Below are positions 1 to 12,530 of a stretch of DNA of 64,000 nt, one piece after another. The notes beneath the pieces are model-generated. The model was not told where the DNA came from. It was given only the letters and a program-made list of their open reading frames with translations, and made no database searches. Made by a program: the position numbers and the translations under genes. The stretch's first letter is position 1, and the number at the start of each line of letters is the position of its first letter. Source of the stretch: Amblyornis subalaris (Eukaryota; Chordata; Aves; Passeriformes; Ptilonorhynchidae); NCBI GenBank assembly GCA_018881555.1, contig JACAXG010000002.1:24639786-24703785 (forward strand), given 5' to 3'.

Positions 1-1779
1 ATTTTTTAAATGCCGAAATGTATTAAACATTTTATGATACAGTTAAAGGCCCAATCTCTGTCCTGAAGAATTCAATTTGTATTTAAAGCACAGCTTAGCG
101 GGAAAAAAAAATTATTTCATAAAAAGAATTGGTATAGGTAGTTTCAGGCTACACTGTTCAGGTGGTTGCTTGTGTCTCAGTGTTATGTAAAACCCATGTT
201 TCTTGTTGGAAAAAACATATCAGAGATTAATTTTAAATACAGGTTTAAAGAAGTAGAAGCTAATGAAATGAGTGACAGAGAACAAAATAGACCCTACATC
301 TCTAAAAATAATCAGAGACTATTACTTCTAAATAATCAGATTGGTGGGAACTTCAGGAGCCTGTCACTAAAAAGGAAAAAGAATCATAATTAGAAATCAA
401 AGCTTAATGTAGTTTCACAGGTATCTGATAGTTTGGTGATCGCAGGGAAGAATTTTATTTCACAGTTTTTATGATGTGATGATAGGTTTGTTACAGCTTC
501 TTCCACCAAAACTAATCTAATTCCTGTCCCAAGGAGTTGTTTGACGTAAACTTTTTTTTACTTCACTTTGGCAGAAAAAGAAAATAAATCTGAAAAAAAA
601 CAAAAACAAAAACAAAACCCCAGAACCAAGCAAAAACTGTTTGGGAATTATTATTACAAAGAAACTAATATACATTTAGTGGTTTGAAAGGTTAATAATT
701 TTCCAACATGTATCTCCATTTAGCATAATAACATCTTGCACTGTCATCTCCACATATTAAATCTATCTCAAATCTCTGTGTCAGATACATAGTTGAAGAA
801 AATCACCATTCATGAAAGATAAATGGAAAGGATCTTCTTCAAGTAAGTATAAACCAGTTTGCTGTTATCCAAGTGCTGAGACACAAAATGTGACACTGTT
901 ATTTGATAAATGTTTTAAGCCAGTCAGCAAAATTTGATCCATTAAAGCCCTCTCCCTACTCTTCGTGGACTGAGTTAATCATACAGCTAGAAGCTGCTCC
1001 TGTGCTGTTTGTACAAGCTTTACAGGCACAGGAGAGGAGCATCACAAGAGACCTCTTTGCCTATGTCTTCCCCACCAATAGTGCTGAGGATTTCTGTCTA
1101 AGAGCCAGAAGGACCTGCAAATTCAATCAGCCACCCCTGCCTTCCTCCAGTACAGAAGGGCCCTGTGTGCAGTAGCAAAGGTATTTCTCCTGCCTCTGTG
1201 TCTTTGACCAGGGAACTTCAGCAGCCAAACCTGTCAGAGCAGGGCTGAGGCAAGGACTACCAGGGGCCCCACTCCCACCTGCAAGTTCGCTGTCCAGCTC
1301 CCCAGCAGACTTCCTCANCCCCACAGCCTGCACAGAGGAGGGCTTTTGGAAAGCTGAATCTCTTCACAGCTCTGATTTACAGCCTGATTCCATGCAGAGT
1401 TGTCCAGTGCCTCTGGAAAGGTGGTCCATCGTGGGGGATGCCTTAGTGAGAGGGAAAACAGGAACTTCTTCCACTGATCTTACTACTAGTAGAAAAATAA
1501 TGGGAAATTATATCCTAAAGCATGTGAATGAATATGAATCATGGCCAAAGAGGATGCCTGATTCTGGAGAAATTCATACTGCCTATCTTTGGCAGCACTC
1601 TGCTCTTGCCATTGGAAATTCACTTTCCGCCTCTTGGTATGCATTGCACTAGGAACTTCCACTGCACATTTTACCAGGCTGCAAGGCACCAGAGTCCTTT
1701 TGCAAATGTTGTCTGAGAATGACAAACTAATAAGAAGAGGGGANGATGGAGGGACAAGGGGAAAGAGCAGTCAAATTTA
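1..1779. other. 5' flank, no recognised gene
   Basis: This is AT-rich unique-looking sequence upstream of the NKAIN promoter. The open frames present are short (90 codons or fewer) and show no recognisable domain or exon structure. An A-rich CAAAAA-type run lies at about 592-617. A somewhat more GC-rich stretch at about 1100-1340 has few CpGs. I see nothing here that I can name. Confidence 0.6.
592..617 (+). repeat. A-rich (CAAAAA)n simple repeat
   Basis: An uninterrupted A-run is followed by three CAAAA(A)-type units and then CCCC. It is a low-complexity tract with no sign of being the tail of a recognisable retroposon. Confidence 0.8.
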
Positions 1780-4110
1780 GCATAAAATCAAGACACTTAG
1801 AACAAAATTAATCAAAAATCCAAGGGATATGAGGAAGAAAAAAAATCTTTAATTGCCTATATTCCAAGGCTAGGAGCCTTTTTAGTAAACAAGAGCTGGA
1901 ACGGCTCATTTATGAGCACGAATTTGTCCTCGTTGGCATTACTGAGACTTGATTGGGTGATCTGCATGGCTTGAATACTGAAATCACTGTCTGTAAATGT
2001 ATTTGGGAAATATGAAGAGGGGAGAAAGAGTGCGCAAAGACACTTCATGTCAAAAATGGCTCTTTCCAAGTGCTGAGAGTGTAGAAGCGACCAATATTGG
2101 AAGTGTAGGGGTGAATATTTAACTGGCAAAGTACAAAGTACCAGCTGGGATTGGCTGCAAGTTACCATATCGCAGCAGGGAGCCAGGGGCTCAGGTGAGT
2201 ACCTGTCTATAGTGCAGGAGGACTAAGTGGCTGTGTAACCAGAGGGACTTCAGCCTAAGTGACATATGCTGAAGAAATTCTGATGCCAATGTTAAAATGG
2301 AAGCAGAAAATTTTTTTCTAGAATTTCAAGAAGTTATAGTTAAAAATTGTGCTAACATGTTACTAGGTAAAAATCATAGTTATATTAATACAAATTCCTA
2401 GATTTGCTATTTGCACAGAAAACAAAGCCCACTCAGTACTGATCCTGTATTGCTTTTAATGGGTTAATTTCATGAATTGATAGCAATTAAGAACCAAATT
2501 AAATGGAAGGGGGGCAAAAATAGTATCACAACATAATGAGCATCCATTGAAGTAGGAACTGGAGAAAATAGATAAAGGAAACAAAAGTAAATGAAAACAC
2601 AATCATTTTATAATGGACCTCACCAGATTCAAGTAAATCAAGATTAATCAATTACAAAATTGAAAAGGCAATAAGACCTGCCATGGCTGCTAAGGTCAAT
2701 AGGAAGAGAGACTATTTGGGTTTTTAAAAAGGATATTAAAAGCAAATAAAAGAGAACAATATTGCCTTTGCACTAGCAGATGGGAAATGTGGAATAAAGA
2801 ATACTAATGCAGGCAAGCCACCTGTGCTCAGTGCATAGCTCCATTCTCTGTTTAGGAGGGGAGAAAGTAGAAATTTTATCATAAGGTAANGCTGAAGTAT
2901 TTTACATTCCAGTGNTCACTCCAGAGAATTAAAAGGCAGTTAATAACAGTACACATTTCCAAACAAAAAGATCCAGGTAATTTTCATTGAGAAGTTTTAG
3001 AAAAATATGGTAAAGAAATTCTCTGGACCATTAATGTTGATTCTCAATAAGAATTGGAGCACCAGAAAAGCCCCAGCGAAAAAGAGAAAAGCTAATGTTG
3101 TGCCAATATTTTAAAGAGGTAAATGAGATGACCTGGACAATTATATACCTGTCAGTCTAACATTGATCTGAAGCAAAATGACAAAACAGCTGATATAAGA
3201 CTCAATTAATAAAGAATTAAAGGAGGATAATTAATGCTCATCAACATGAGTTTATGGAAAACAGATCTTATCAAGCTAACTTGATGGCTTATATTGACAA
3301 GATTACAAGTTTGGATGATGATGGTAACCATGTTGGTTCAGAAAGTTTAGACTTTTTGAGCTCATTTTGACGACCATTCAATTAGGAAAACTAGAAGGAT
3401 GAAAAATCAACATAGAGCATATCAAGTTAGTAAAAAAGGTAGCTAACTGATACATCTCAAATTGGAACTTTAAATGGAAAACAATCTCTCAATATGTCAA
3501 TAGCACCTTGTACTATCTACCATTTTAAATATTTCTACATAAAAGGAAAACCAAAAGAAATTGCTATGAATATGGTTTGAAGATGAAAAAATAGCTTCNG
3601 TGGCATCTTGTGAAGAGGCCTGGCTCATTCTATGTAACTTGGGTAACGTGGTAAGCCGAACTTAAAGAAACATTTATCTGAGCAGGGCAGAATGCACGGC
3701 CAAGAAAAGACGAGGCAATTCAGGGGGAATCCATGGAGGAGACTATCTCAGGAAACAGAACCAGAGAAGGAGCTCTAGAAGTCATGGGAGATGCACAATA
3801 CGGCCAGGATAGTTCATGAAGATGGTGAAAGCAAAACTGCTATGAGGCTTTTTGTATTTGAAAATGCCACATTCCTTAATAATATATTGTGTTCACTTCC
3901 ACAGCCCACATTTCTAGAAAATATTGAACAGCTAGGGAGGATTCAAAAAAATATCTGTGAAAATGATTGAAGGATTGAAAAATCCACCTGGTAGTATAAC
4001 ACACAGGGAGACTGAGGTCTTTACCTTACCAGAAGGAAGATTATATATTGAAATGGTAACAGCCAGGACAAGCTTATAGAGAGAAGAAAACAACCCTTTT
4101 GATTTCTAAA
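1780..4110 (+). mobile_element. ancient degraded CR1-family LINE (ORF2 remnant)
   Basis: The block carries scattered matches to CR1 ORF2 in the correct order on the plus strand. Around 1905-1960 is the endonuclease-region wording for 'V-GITET' (gttggcattactgagact). Around 3090-3170 is the 'ANV-PIFK..D..NYRPVSL' region (gctaatgttgtgccaat, ending in cctgtcagtctaac). Around 3235-3290 is a stretch equivalent to 'HQHGFM..RSCQTNL' (catcaacatgagtttatgg). Around 3955-3985 is the late ORF2 region (aaaatgattgaaggattgaa). All frames are broken by stops and indels. CR1 is the dominant LINE of birds and other reptiles; this divergence, and resemblance to turtle and crocodile type CR1 recalled from memory, suggest an old insertion. 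The edges are approximate. Confidence 0.7.
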
Positions 4111-4574
4111 GCGAATTTTCCAGTGTTGATGTTAGAATTTGAGCAAGAAACATTTCTTTAAAAATAAGGTTTAGACTAGAATTAAAATGCAAATTTTTGA
4201 TACTATTTCTTCCACTGGATCCCCAGGATTTGTTATGGAATGCTTTGCACATTCTTTGTTTTAGAAAATTCCAAATAATGCCTAGAACAGCATTTCTCAA
4301 TTTAGTTCAATCAGGAATCAGCCCAAGGAAGACTTACCACCTATCGCAGGAGGTCAGCCTGCATGAACAAAGGCAATCCATGTCACCTAGAAAGCCATTA
4401 AAATGTTATAAACAAACATAACTTGGGTTATTCTTCTCTCTGATGTGCTGTGTGAGTTACAAGGCCACTCATGATCTCAGGAAAACAGTAGGGTTTTCCA
4501 AGATCAGAGTCCAGAAGAGATCATTAGACCTGCTGCATGCCCTTTACTTTTCCTTCTTACAGTTCACTCTTCAT

Positions 4575-4780
4575 GGAGCCCATTAATTCCCGCGACAGGC
4601 ACAGCTGCCTCCTGTAGCTAGGTATCCAAACCGGCTTCCTCCGTCCCTGGGCGGCGGGAGCGGGGCGGTGCCGGCGGGCTGGGCAGGGCAGGGCAGGCGG
4701 GAGCGCTGCGGAGCTCTGCGGGAATCTGTGCATGCACAGGCACCNGCGAGAGCGGCCGGCGTCGGGTGCCGTGTCTGTCT
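4575..4780. promoter_or_regulatory. small isolated CpG-rich patch
   Basis: Within AT-rich flank, about 200 bases switch abruptly to GC-rich sequence with frequent CpG (for example ccctgggcggcgggagcgg, then gagagcggccggcgtcggg). It contains a GGCAG-type short repeat around 4682-4700 and GC-box-like GGGGCGG near 4659. It is short for a CpG island and lies about 7.8 kb upstream of the NKAIN start codon. It could be a distal enhancer, an alternative first exon or promoter, or a chance GC pocket. The open frames through it are GC-composition artefacts as far as I can tell. Confidence 0.4.
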
Positions 4781-6847
4781 GTACATGAACACAGTGCCCT
4801 CTTTTGACGGGTCTCAGTTTACAAAGAATATCAAGGTTCAGCTGCGGCTGAGCGCTCCTAGAGCCCTTCCAANTGCTCAGATCTTTCCACAATGGCAGGG
4901 CGACGGTTCATTCTATTTCTTCTATTTGCCCACCAAATTTCCTCCTTGGATATGAGTAATTTTTTTACCTTCTCCTCATTTTTTTCTCCGTTTCAAAGAC
5001 CATAGTCACACTTCTGTCACAACTTCACCACAGAAGAAACCATCATTCTGTTTGTCAAACGTCAGGACTTTAGTTCCACTGGCAATCAAAATATTTGCTG
5101 AAAACAGAGCCTGTTTATTTCAAAATTAAAATATGTTAAAATAATTTGTTAAATAGATTATATTAAATACAAACTTAATAAATGAAAATTAGATTTGACA
5201 GTAGCTTATGAGAAAAGCAACTTTCAAGAATATTAATAGCAGAACACTTAAAAATATATTGTTAATGGAAAAGCATANGTGATTCCATGACCAGGAAGAA
5301 AATAGGAAAAAACAATGGTCACAAAGAATAATTTGACCTCCTCATTGGCCAATTTTAAATTTGAAAAGAAATTTCAATGCTATGAAAGTGATTTGTCCCT
5401 TGTGTTACCTTGCCCTAGGCAAAATGAGAACACATTTATTTTCCAGATGAGGTATATAAGAAGCAGAATGTTTAATCGACTTGCTAAAGGTTACACAAGT
5501 TTATTGGAGACAGATAAGAAAAATCTACTGTGTGGATGTCCAAAGTACCTAACATATGAAGTGTTTCAAATCTCTGTACTCAGATCTACTGAAATGTAGG
5601 ATCAATAATATTAAATTACCTATACAATGCTTGAACATCCACAAGTGAGGAAACATTGACTAAAAATAAAGTAGTGATATCATTATTAGACCCTTTTTTT
5701 TTCCCTCAGAAAGACTAATAAAAGCACAGAAAATTACAGTGTTAGTTAAGAAAAACATTGTACAACCAGTGTCCACAGAGAGCAATGGTAAGCCTTCAGG
5801 TTGAAAATTTTGTTAACCGTGCTCCTTTGTGAAGCAAGACNACCCAGCAAGGAATTCCTCCTCCCCACCAATTCCTGTTTTTCCCATTCTCCCACAGAAG
5901 GTGGAGCAGTCTGAGAAATGACAGAGCTGTTGCATCCTTGCTGTCTTTTCAGCCTGGGTGGAAAACTAACTCAGCAGCAAGAATGCAGTGACAGCACTTG
6001 GCTGTCATTGATCTGTGGCCTCAGAGCAGGCTTTTTGCCTCTTGTGGTGTGCTGCAGTTGGTGGCCCAGGAAGGTCAGACACNCTTGGACACTACTCTGC
6101 TGAACTCTGGTCACACCTACTGGGAACCCTGTGCTGCAGACCACTGCAGGAGATCAGCTGAGCACCTGGGTGCAACACCCCTCCAGACAGGTTCAGCATT
6201 CATCCTCATATATAATTCACAATGATTTTCTACTAGCATTCATAATGGCAGGTATGTGATGGCAGCATTGCCTACAAAGTCAGTTATGACGGAGTGATAC
6301 ATCATTCTCTTCTGCAATCTAACAGCTTGCTGAGCTTCNCCATCCTATTCCCTTCACATTTTGAAAACTGGCTTGTCCTTTGCCTGCACACAAGAAGTGA
6401 GATTGCTACTACTGTTACTTCATCCACTCACTACGAGTAATAAAATGCCCAGAAAATTCCCTTACTGTTTAGTATTGCTAAGTAGTAATGATACATCACA
6501 TTATTTTCAAAATCTAGTCACTTAGAATCAGTCAAGAAACCGAACAAATTAAATGAATGAATTATCCTTATTACTGCTATTACTTACATTTCATCTAAAG
6601 TATAGATATTGTTGAATAAGAAAGTAAATCTTATTCTTCTCTTCACACCAGTTCCTGTGACCCAATATTTCTGTGCAGAGGGGAAAGGGAGCCTCTTTTT
6701 GTTTCCAGTAGCCAGAGAGTATGACANGGCCTTCTTAGATTTCCAGTGTAGGCTGATAGGAATAACAGGTTTNGCAAAAAGGAGCCAAGGACTTTTTCAT
6801 GTTTGTAGCAGCTGTGATGTATCACTAGGCTTCCACTTTCTATTTTT

Positions 6848-6865
6848 CATTTCATTCATGAAATG
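6848..6865. repeat. short inverted repeat
   Basis: CATTTCAT and ATGAAATG form a perfect 8-bp inverted repeat around a 2-base spacer. Such a short palindrome in AT-rich DNA may well be chance. Confidence 0.5.
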
Positions 6866-9800
6866 ATGCCCCTCCTAATTTATCTCACCCTCTGGCTAGT
6901 TGTTGTCTGGTGACTTTTACAAGTCTTAAATTCATGCCTGAAAGGGATAACACTGTTCTTCTAATTCAGTTAAAACAAAGACTTACTTAGAAAATGTACA
7001 CATTTAAACCCACTTAATGTTCCAAATATCATTATTTTCAGTAGAAGCTGCTTCTTAGTTAAATGGTTTTCAGGCATCAGACTATTATATGACAGATGAT
7101 TTTGTCACTATGCAAAATGTGAAACCTGTAATCAACTTGTTATGGCATTTCACAAAAGTATGTGACAGTAAAATAAGTAAACTGTCATTTGGGCAATCAA
7201 GTCTTGAAATCCTGCAGGAGGTAAAAAAAAGTACCTGACACTCAATCTTCATGGTAGAGATGATGTTCAAAAAAATCATTTCATACTGCCTCAGTCTTAG
7301 AGGTTTGAATAGAATTTTTATTGCAGTGTGCTTAAACCTGCAATAATTTTGTATTATGTTTTAATCACTTATTTTTCCNCCAATAATTGATTTTTTCCCC
7401 AGATAATGTATATGCACGTCACACAGCAAGGTCTGCTCTGTCAACAAGGTGTTGGTTAAATTGAAACAATAATTTCCCTTTAATATTGGTGACAACATTA
7501 TCAATTACAAAGCATTTTCAGACCGGTTTGATACAAGAATGGATACAGTAGGTAGGAGCCTGTGCTGATTTGCTGCCACCTGGGACAGCCTGGGTAGATG
7601 GTGCTGGAGGTGGCAAGTTCCTACATGGCTGGAATGCTTGGGGTGACGTGCCACTGAACCTGCGCTGTACTGGCTTTAACGGATTTCACATAAAAGTTTT
7701 ATTAAAGGAAAGGGATACACAAGCTACGGTTCATAAGCCGCTTGTGGCCCTTCCTGCCGGTCTGTTTGGCCTGCGGCTTGTTCTCGCAAACCCTTGTTCT
7801 CCCCTGTGGCTGCAGGTTTGATGCAGCAGGCTGACAGCTGCAGCCCTCCTTGGGCTTCCCTTTTCCCCAGGTGCTCCCCCAGGCTCAGGGAAGGAGTAGG
7901 CTAGGGTCAGGCTCACAACCAGTTAGAAATCCTGTCAAATCACAGGGAAGGCACTCTGGGGGACACAGGCTCTCACCATTATGCCACTGAAAGGTGTGTT
8001 CCCCACTCGTTTCCAAAGAGCAGACACCACGGGTATACAGGCACTAGCAATGAGCTTTTATAACTGGAACTGTAAAATGAATTTGTAGCCTCCTGTTTCC
8101 AGTCATTAGTGACAGTCACAGATTTTGGAACTGATCTCCTCCCAGAAATGAGTTATAGAAATAGGAATAAAATTACACTTGATTATGAGAAGAGTGAAAG
8201 GAAATGTGGAAACCTATTTTTATGTGCGTTTGGTTTTTTTTTTCCCTTTTGGCCTCTTTATGATTACAAACCAACTGGTGAAAACACTGTAATCTGCAAG
8301 TTAATGTTTTGCATGGAATAACCTTCAGTGAAGAGCACTGCACAGCCTGCCTTTGAAGAAAATTGGTTTTGTTTTGATAAAGTTATGAACATTTGGAAAT
8401 TACTCACTGAGCACACACAACAGGCCTTTTGTTAAATCTAACTGGGAACCTAAAAANCAGTATTCCTGTGTGTACACAGCTGATTTTGCTGCATGCTGAA
8501 GCTGCAGGGCCCCAAGAACAGGCTTAGACTGGACTGGAAAAGGCCCTGAGCATTTGACCCAATGAGAGCTGAATCCTGTGGCTCACCTCTAGTGCTCTGG
8601 GAGCAGTCTAATATGGATTCAGTGCTTCACTCATCCTTTCCCACCTACTCTACATAGTCATGCCATAACATTTTTTTCTCTCCCAATATCTAATTTTTAG
8701 CTTCCGTAATTACACAGAGCAAGAAAAGGCAAACCCACAGCCAGCCTAACTGTGCTTAAAGGGAGAGGGAATCCTCTTTGACTCCTCAATGGTGGGTTAC
8801 AGCTGGAGAATCTCACAGAGGACCTAAGTGTCGCTATTGTCAACAAGCTTAACAGAGCTGGAGGAATACCTTGCTCTTTANATCTCAGCCTTTGTGAAGG
8901 TTCATGCTTGGAAAGTCAGAAAGATGGGAATGGCAGTAGAGGGAAACAATGACAGAGGTAGCACCAGAACTCAGAAAAAGGTCAGGGAACAGAGCAGTTC
9001 ACACAACTGACTTCTTTGACTTCATCGACTTCATCTGCCTCTGCTGAGGCCTCATTCTGCTCCTGAATGATGTTTCCAAGCAGCTGTGGCCAAAAGCAAA
9101 GACAAGACAAAATGTAGTCCATACCTGTACATCTGATATTGTAGCACAGAGGAAAAAAAGGCTACCNTTCCGCTGCTGAAAAATGGGGCACAGACAACTC
9201 AGAGAAGGCCAAAGGAAGGAGAGGTTTAACAGACAAAAGAGACATNGAGAAAGGAAATTTGTGTGGACGCATAAGCCACAGACCAGGGGGAAATGGATAA
9301 CAGTGACAGAAAGAGACACAATTACTTTGAAGGTACTTAGGAGAAGGCAAAGAAGTAGAGATCCTTACTACAATGCAAAGATATAGGAGAAGGTGTTGAG
9401 GAAAAAGAAAGGATCAGGGAGCTTTGGGAAGCTGTAGGAGTCCATGGAGATNGTCACTTTGGACTCTGTCACGACTGCCCACGTTTGCCTTAGGAAACCT
9501 CCCTCTGTAATAAACAACCAGATCAGTGACAGGCACAGAGAGAGAACTAGTGTTTGCTTCCTCTCAAGAGTGTAAACGAGCACAAGTTGCCCTTTCTGTT
9601 AGCTTCCCAGCTGCCAGTCTCAGATAATGAGATACACTCTTCTTGCCACTGCCAGTTTTCCCAGGAGACAACTGCTATGCGTAAACAGCATTTTCCACTT
9701 TTTTTGACCACCCCAACTTCTCAGGGTTCACTATACTGGAAGAGAGTGGTACACAATGGCTAACATGCCTGGGATGAGACAGAAGAAATTACATGGCAAC

Positions 9801-9872
9801 TGCAGAGTCTCCTGCTGGAGCAACAAAAATACCAGGTAATACTTGCACAANAATGTCACTTCTGTAAAATGC

Positions 9873-10574
9873 ACCATTACAGGCTGAGGGTTGACATGCT
9901 GGAAAGCAACACTGTGAAGAAAAACCTGGGGGTCCTGGTGGAAAAAAAGCTGTCCATGAACCAGCAGTGGACCCATGTGGGCCAATGGGATCCTGGGCTG
10001 CATTAGGAAGTACATTCCCAGCAGGTCGAGGGAGATGATCCTATCCCGCTACTCAGCCCTGGTGAAGTTGTATCCGCTGTGTCCAGTTCTGAGCTCCTCA
10101 GTCCAAGAGAGACATGGAGCTCCTGGAGTAGGTCCAGAGGAGGGCAACAAAGAGCATTAAGGCACTGGAGCATTTCTCTTAAGAGGAAAGGCTGAGGGAG
10201 TTGGGCCTGTTCAGTCTTGAGATGACTGAGAGGGAACCTCACAATGTCTGTAAGCATCTGAAGTGAGAGTCTCAAAAGGAGGGAGCCAGGCTCTTGTCGG
10301 TTGTGCCAAGCAATAGGACAAGAGGCAATGGGTAGAACCTGATGAACAGGAAGTTGCACCTGAAAATGAGGAAGAATTTCTTTAGTGTGCAGTGACTGTG
10401 CACTGGAACAGGCTGCCCCAAGAGGTCGTGGAGTATCCCTCACTGGAGATATTCAAGAACTGTTTGGACACAATCCTTGCCATGTGCTCTAGGATGACCC
10501 TGTTTGAGGAGGGAGGTTGGACCAGATGACCCACTGTGGTCCCTTCCAGCCTGACCCATTCTGTGATTCTGTGA
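9873..10574 (+). mobile_element. CR1 LINE, 5'-truncated, intact 3' tail
   Basis: The element reads as CR1 3' sequence: the 'GVLVEKKLSMNQQW' coding region near 9925-9965, the 'QRGQQRALRHWS' region near 10135-10180, and the 3' UTR with ggttggaccagatgaccc. It ends with two ATTCTGTG 8-mers at 10558-10573, the classic CR1 terminus. Truncation at the 5' end is usual for this family. Stops and indels interrupt the reading frame, so it is a dead copy. The insertion start is approximate. Confidence 0.92.
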
Positions 10575-11469
10575 ACGTATGCGTGGTATGCTGAAGAAGT
10601 CAAGAAAGACTGAGTCCAGAGGTACCTGAACTATTCCCTGCCACTTGCTGGACACCTCTGCTTTCTGAGTCTCAGCTGCTCCACAGCTTTATTTCTTCTC
10701 AGATATGGCTTCCCCTAGTAGTTGCCTCCTTAGATCCTGAAGTGAATGTGTTCACTGTGCTTGGTACTCCTTGTGACCAGTGATTTGACTGGCCAATGCT
10801 GTTTCTGATACCACAGAGGCTGACAATCAGAAAAATGTACTTATGGAATAGAGGACAAACACTGTCACCTTTGTGTGCATTTTGCTTCCCTATGGAGTGC
10901 TCATTACATTATAAGAATTTGTTGTTGTAACTGAAGTTGTAACTGATCATTTGACAGCCTGCCAACTATTTTGATAAACTTGCTTATAAAGNGAGAGACA
11001 ATCTACATGGGGTTATAAGCTTCCAGAGAGCTTCTAGTTTTACAGGATATTTGTGCTGCAAACATCCACATGTGCTCAGAAAACCCAGTGACGTTCCTCC
11101 AGTTCATAATTGTTGGTATCACTGATAAAACTACCTCTATTAATGGGCAACTCAGTAAGAGTGACCTGATCCAAATGCAATGTCAAGGTGGTTGCTGATG
11201 ACACAGCAATTAGCAACCTTTGGAGGCTGATTGACACACAAGATNTTGACATATAATTTCCCACCAACCTGATGTATTCTGAATGCTTTTAACAGCAGAG
11301 GAAGGCTGGACCAAGTCACTAAGTGCAAACGTTCCTCATCATAATGGTGGGCAGAACCAGTTCCCTGAAACCAATTAATATTTTTTCTAAATTTGACCAG
11401 TCTTATCCTTTTTTTCCTGCCTGAACCCTGCAGCTCCCAGCCTCTGCTCCAGATCCCTCCCAGTCCTCC
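10575..11469. other. proximal 5' flank of the NKAIN promoter
   Basis: This is non-GC-rich sequence between the CR1 copy and the CpG island. A possible CR1 scrap is annotated separately at about 11110-11300. No gene is seen. GC content rises quickly from about 11420. Confidence 0.55.
11110..11300 (+). mobile_element. possible old CR1 ORF2 fragment
   Basis: The segment ggtggttgctgatgacacag followed by ggaggctgattgacac resembles the CR1 reverse-transcriptase region around the FADDTK...GGVAD motif. The flanks are too eroded to support the call firmly. Confidence 0.3.
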
Positions 11470-12129
11470 AGGTCATACTCTTCTGATCTGCCTCCGCCTG
11501 TGACCCCTGCATCGGGTGGGAGGGACAGCGGTGCGGCGGGCAGGTGGAGGCCGGGGTATCCCCGGCGGTCCCGGGGAGCTCTCCCCGGTGCCGGCAGCCG
11601 CGGCAGCGGCGGAGGAAGACCGGGCTGGGGCGGCTTCCCCTGCACCGCTGCCCGCGGCCCGCCAGGCGGCAGCAGCGCGCCCCACCGCGGGGCTGCGGCC
11701 GCGCCGGCCCCGCTGCGCGCCCGCGGGCCCGGCCCCGCTCCCCTGCCCTGCCGTGACCGCGGGCCGGGCCGGGCCCCGCCGCCCCGCCGCCGCACAGGCA
11801 CAGCCCCTCCGGCACGGTGCGGCGGCGGGGCTGCGGCGGGCGCCGTGCTGCGCGGGGCAGCCCCGGGCGGGGGTGCGCGGAGAGCTGTCCCGCCGAGACA
11901 AAGGCGCCCGGGGAGGAGCAGCCGCGCTCGCCGCGCCCGCGCAGACAAAGCGGAGGCGCCCCCCGCCGCTGCGCCGCCCCTCCGCGCCCTCCCGCGGGGG
12001 AGCCCCCCGGCGAGAGGTTCCCGCAGCTGGGNCTGCCTGAGCCCTACCCGGAGGAGGAGGAAGGCGGGCGGGGGGAGCAGCTGTGCCGTGGGCAGGAGGG
12101 GAGCCGCTCTGCGAGCGTGAACCGAGCTC

Positions 12130-12210
12130 AGCGCCGCCGCCGCCTGCCTCGCCTCCCCGTCCGTCCGTCCCTCCCTCCCTTCTCCCCTCCTCCCCCCGCC
12201 TCCCCCCGCC
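12130..12210. repeat. pyrimidine-rich tract with CCGT/CCCT units
   Basis: Strand-asymmetric C/T-rich DNA contains GCC triplets, then (CCGT)3, then CCCT units and C-runs. Such tracts can form triplex or bind poly-C proteins, but no function is shown here. It lies in the presumed promoter or leader. Confidence 0.65.
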
Positions 12211-12230
12211 GCAGACGGCTGCGAGCCCGG

Positions 12231-12251
12231 ATGGTTTGCGAGCGGAGTTGA
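12231..12251 (+). other. uORF 1 (6 codons)
   Basis: An ATG at 12231 opens a 6-codon frame (MVCERS) ending in TGA. It lies 341 bases before the main start in a different frame. Whether it is in the mRNA depends on the unknown transcription start. Confidence 0.4.
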
Positions 12252-12273
12252 GGGGGCAAACTTTGAAGCCCAG

Positions 12274-12417
12274 ATGCCTCTGGGGCTGCGCGGCAAAGCG
12301 CGGCTGCTCCTGCAGGCACCTGCCGCCGCCCTCTCCCCGGCGCTGCCGCCCTGCGCGGGGGCGGCCGGCCCCGCTGCCCGCGACCGCCGAGGCGGCGGGC
12401 GCTGCGGCCGCGGCTGA
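12274..12417 (+). other. uORF 2 (47 codons)
   Basis: The frame starts at ATG 12274 (MPLGLRGKARLLLQ...), is rich in Ala, Pro and Gly and stops at TGA 12415-12417. It is out of frame with the main ORF and closes 154 bases before it. It has no recognised domain. It would be expected to reduce initiation at the NKAIN start if transcribed. Confidence 0.4.
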
Positions 12418-12443
12418 GGGCGGGCGGGCGGGCGGGCGGCGGG
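12418..12443 (+). other. G-quadruplex-prone GGGC run
   Basis: Six GGG triplets occur, most separated by a single C (gggcgggcgggcgggcgggc onward). This arrangement satisfies the G4 consensus with one-base loops. It also makes overlapping GC boxes for SP/KLF factors. It lies about 130 bases 5' of the start codon, so it would act as promoter DNA or as leader RNA structure depending on the start site. Confidence 0.7.
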
Positions 12444-12452
12444 CGCGCCCCC

Positions 12453-12530
12453 ATGCGGGTCCCGGGCTGGGGCGCGCCGGCGGCAGGCGGGAGCCGGGCG
12501 GCGGCCGGGCGGTGCTCTCCCGCCGCCTGA
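12453..12530 (+). other. uORF 3 (25 codons)
   Basis: The frame runs from ATG 12453 (MRVPGWGAPAAGG...) to TGA 12528-12530, ending only 41 bases before the NKAIN ATG. It is out of frame with the main coding sequence. It is the most likely of the three to be in the leader because it is nearest the start codon. Confidence 0.45.

Larger units (their letters stand above)
4111..9872. other. 5' flank, mostly unique AT-rich sequence
   Basis: I recognise no gene here. The stretch includes the CpG-rich patch annotated separately at about 4575-4780 and moderately GC-rich but CpG-poor segments near 5880-6190 and 7560-7960. Open frames are short and show no recognisable protein family. Confidence 0.55.
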
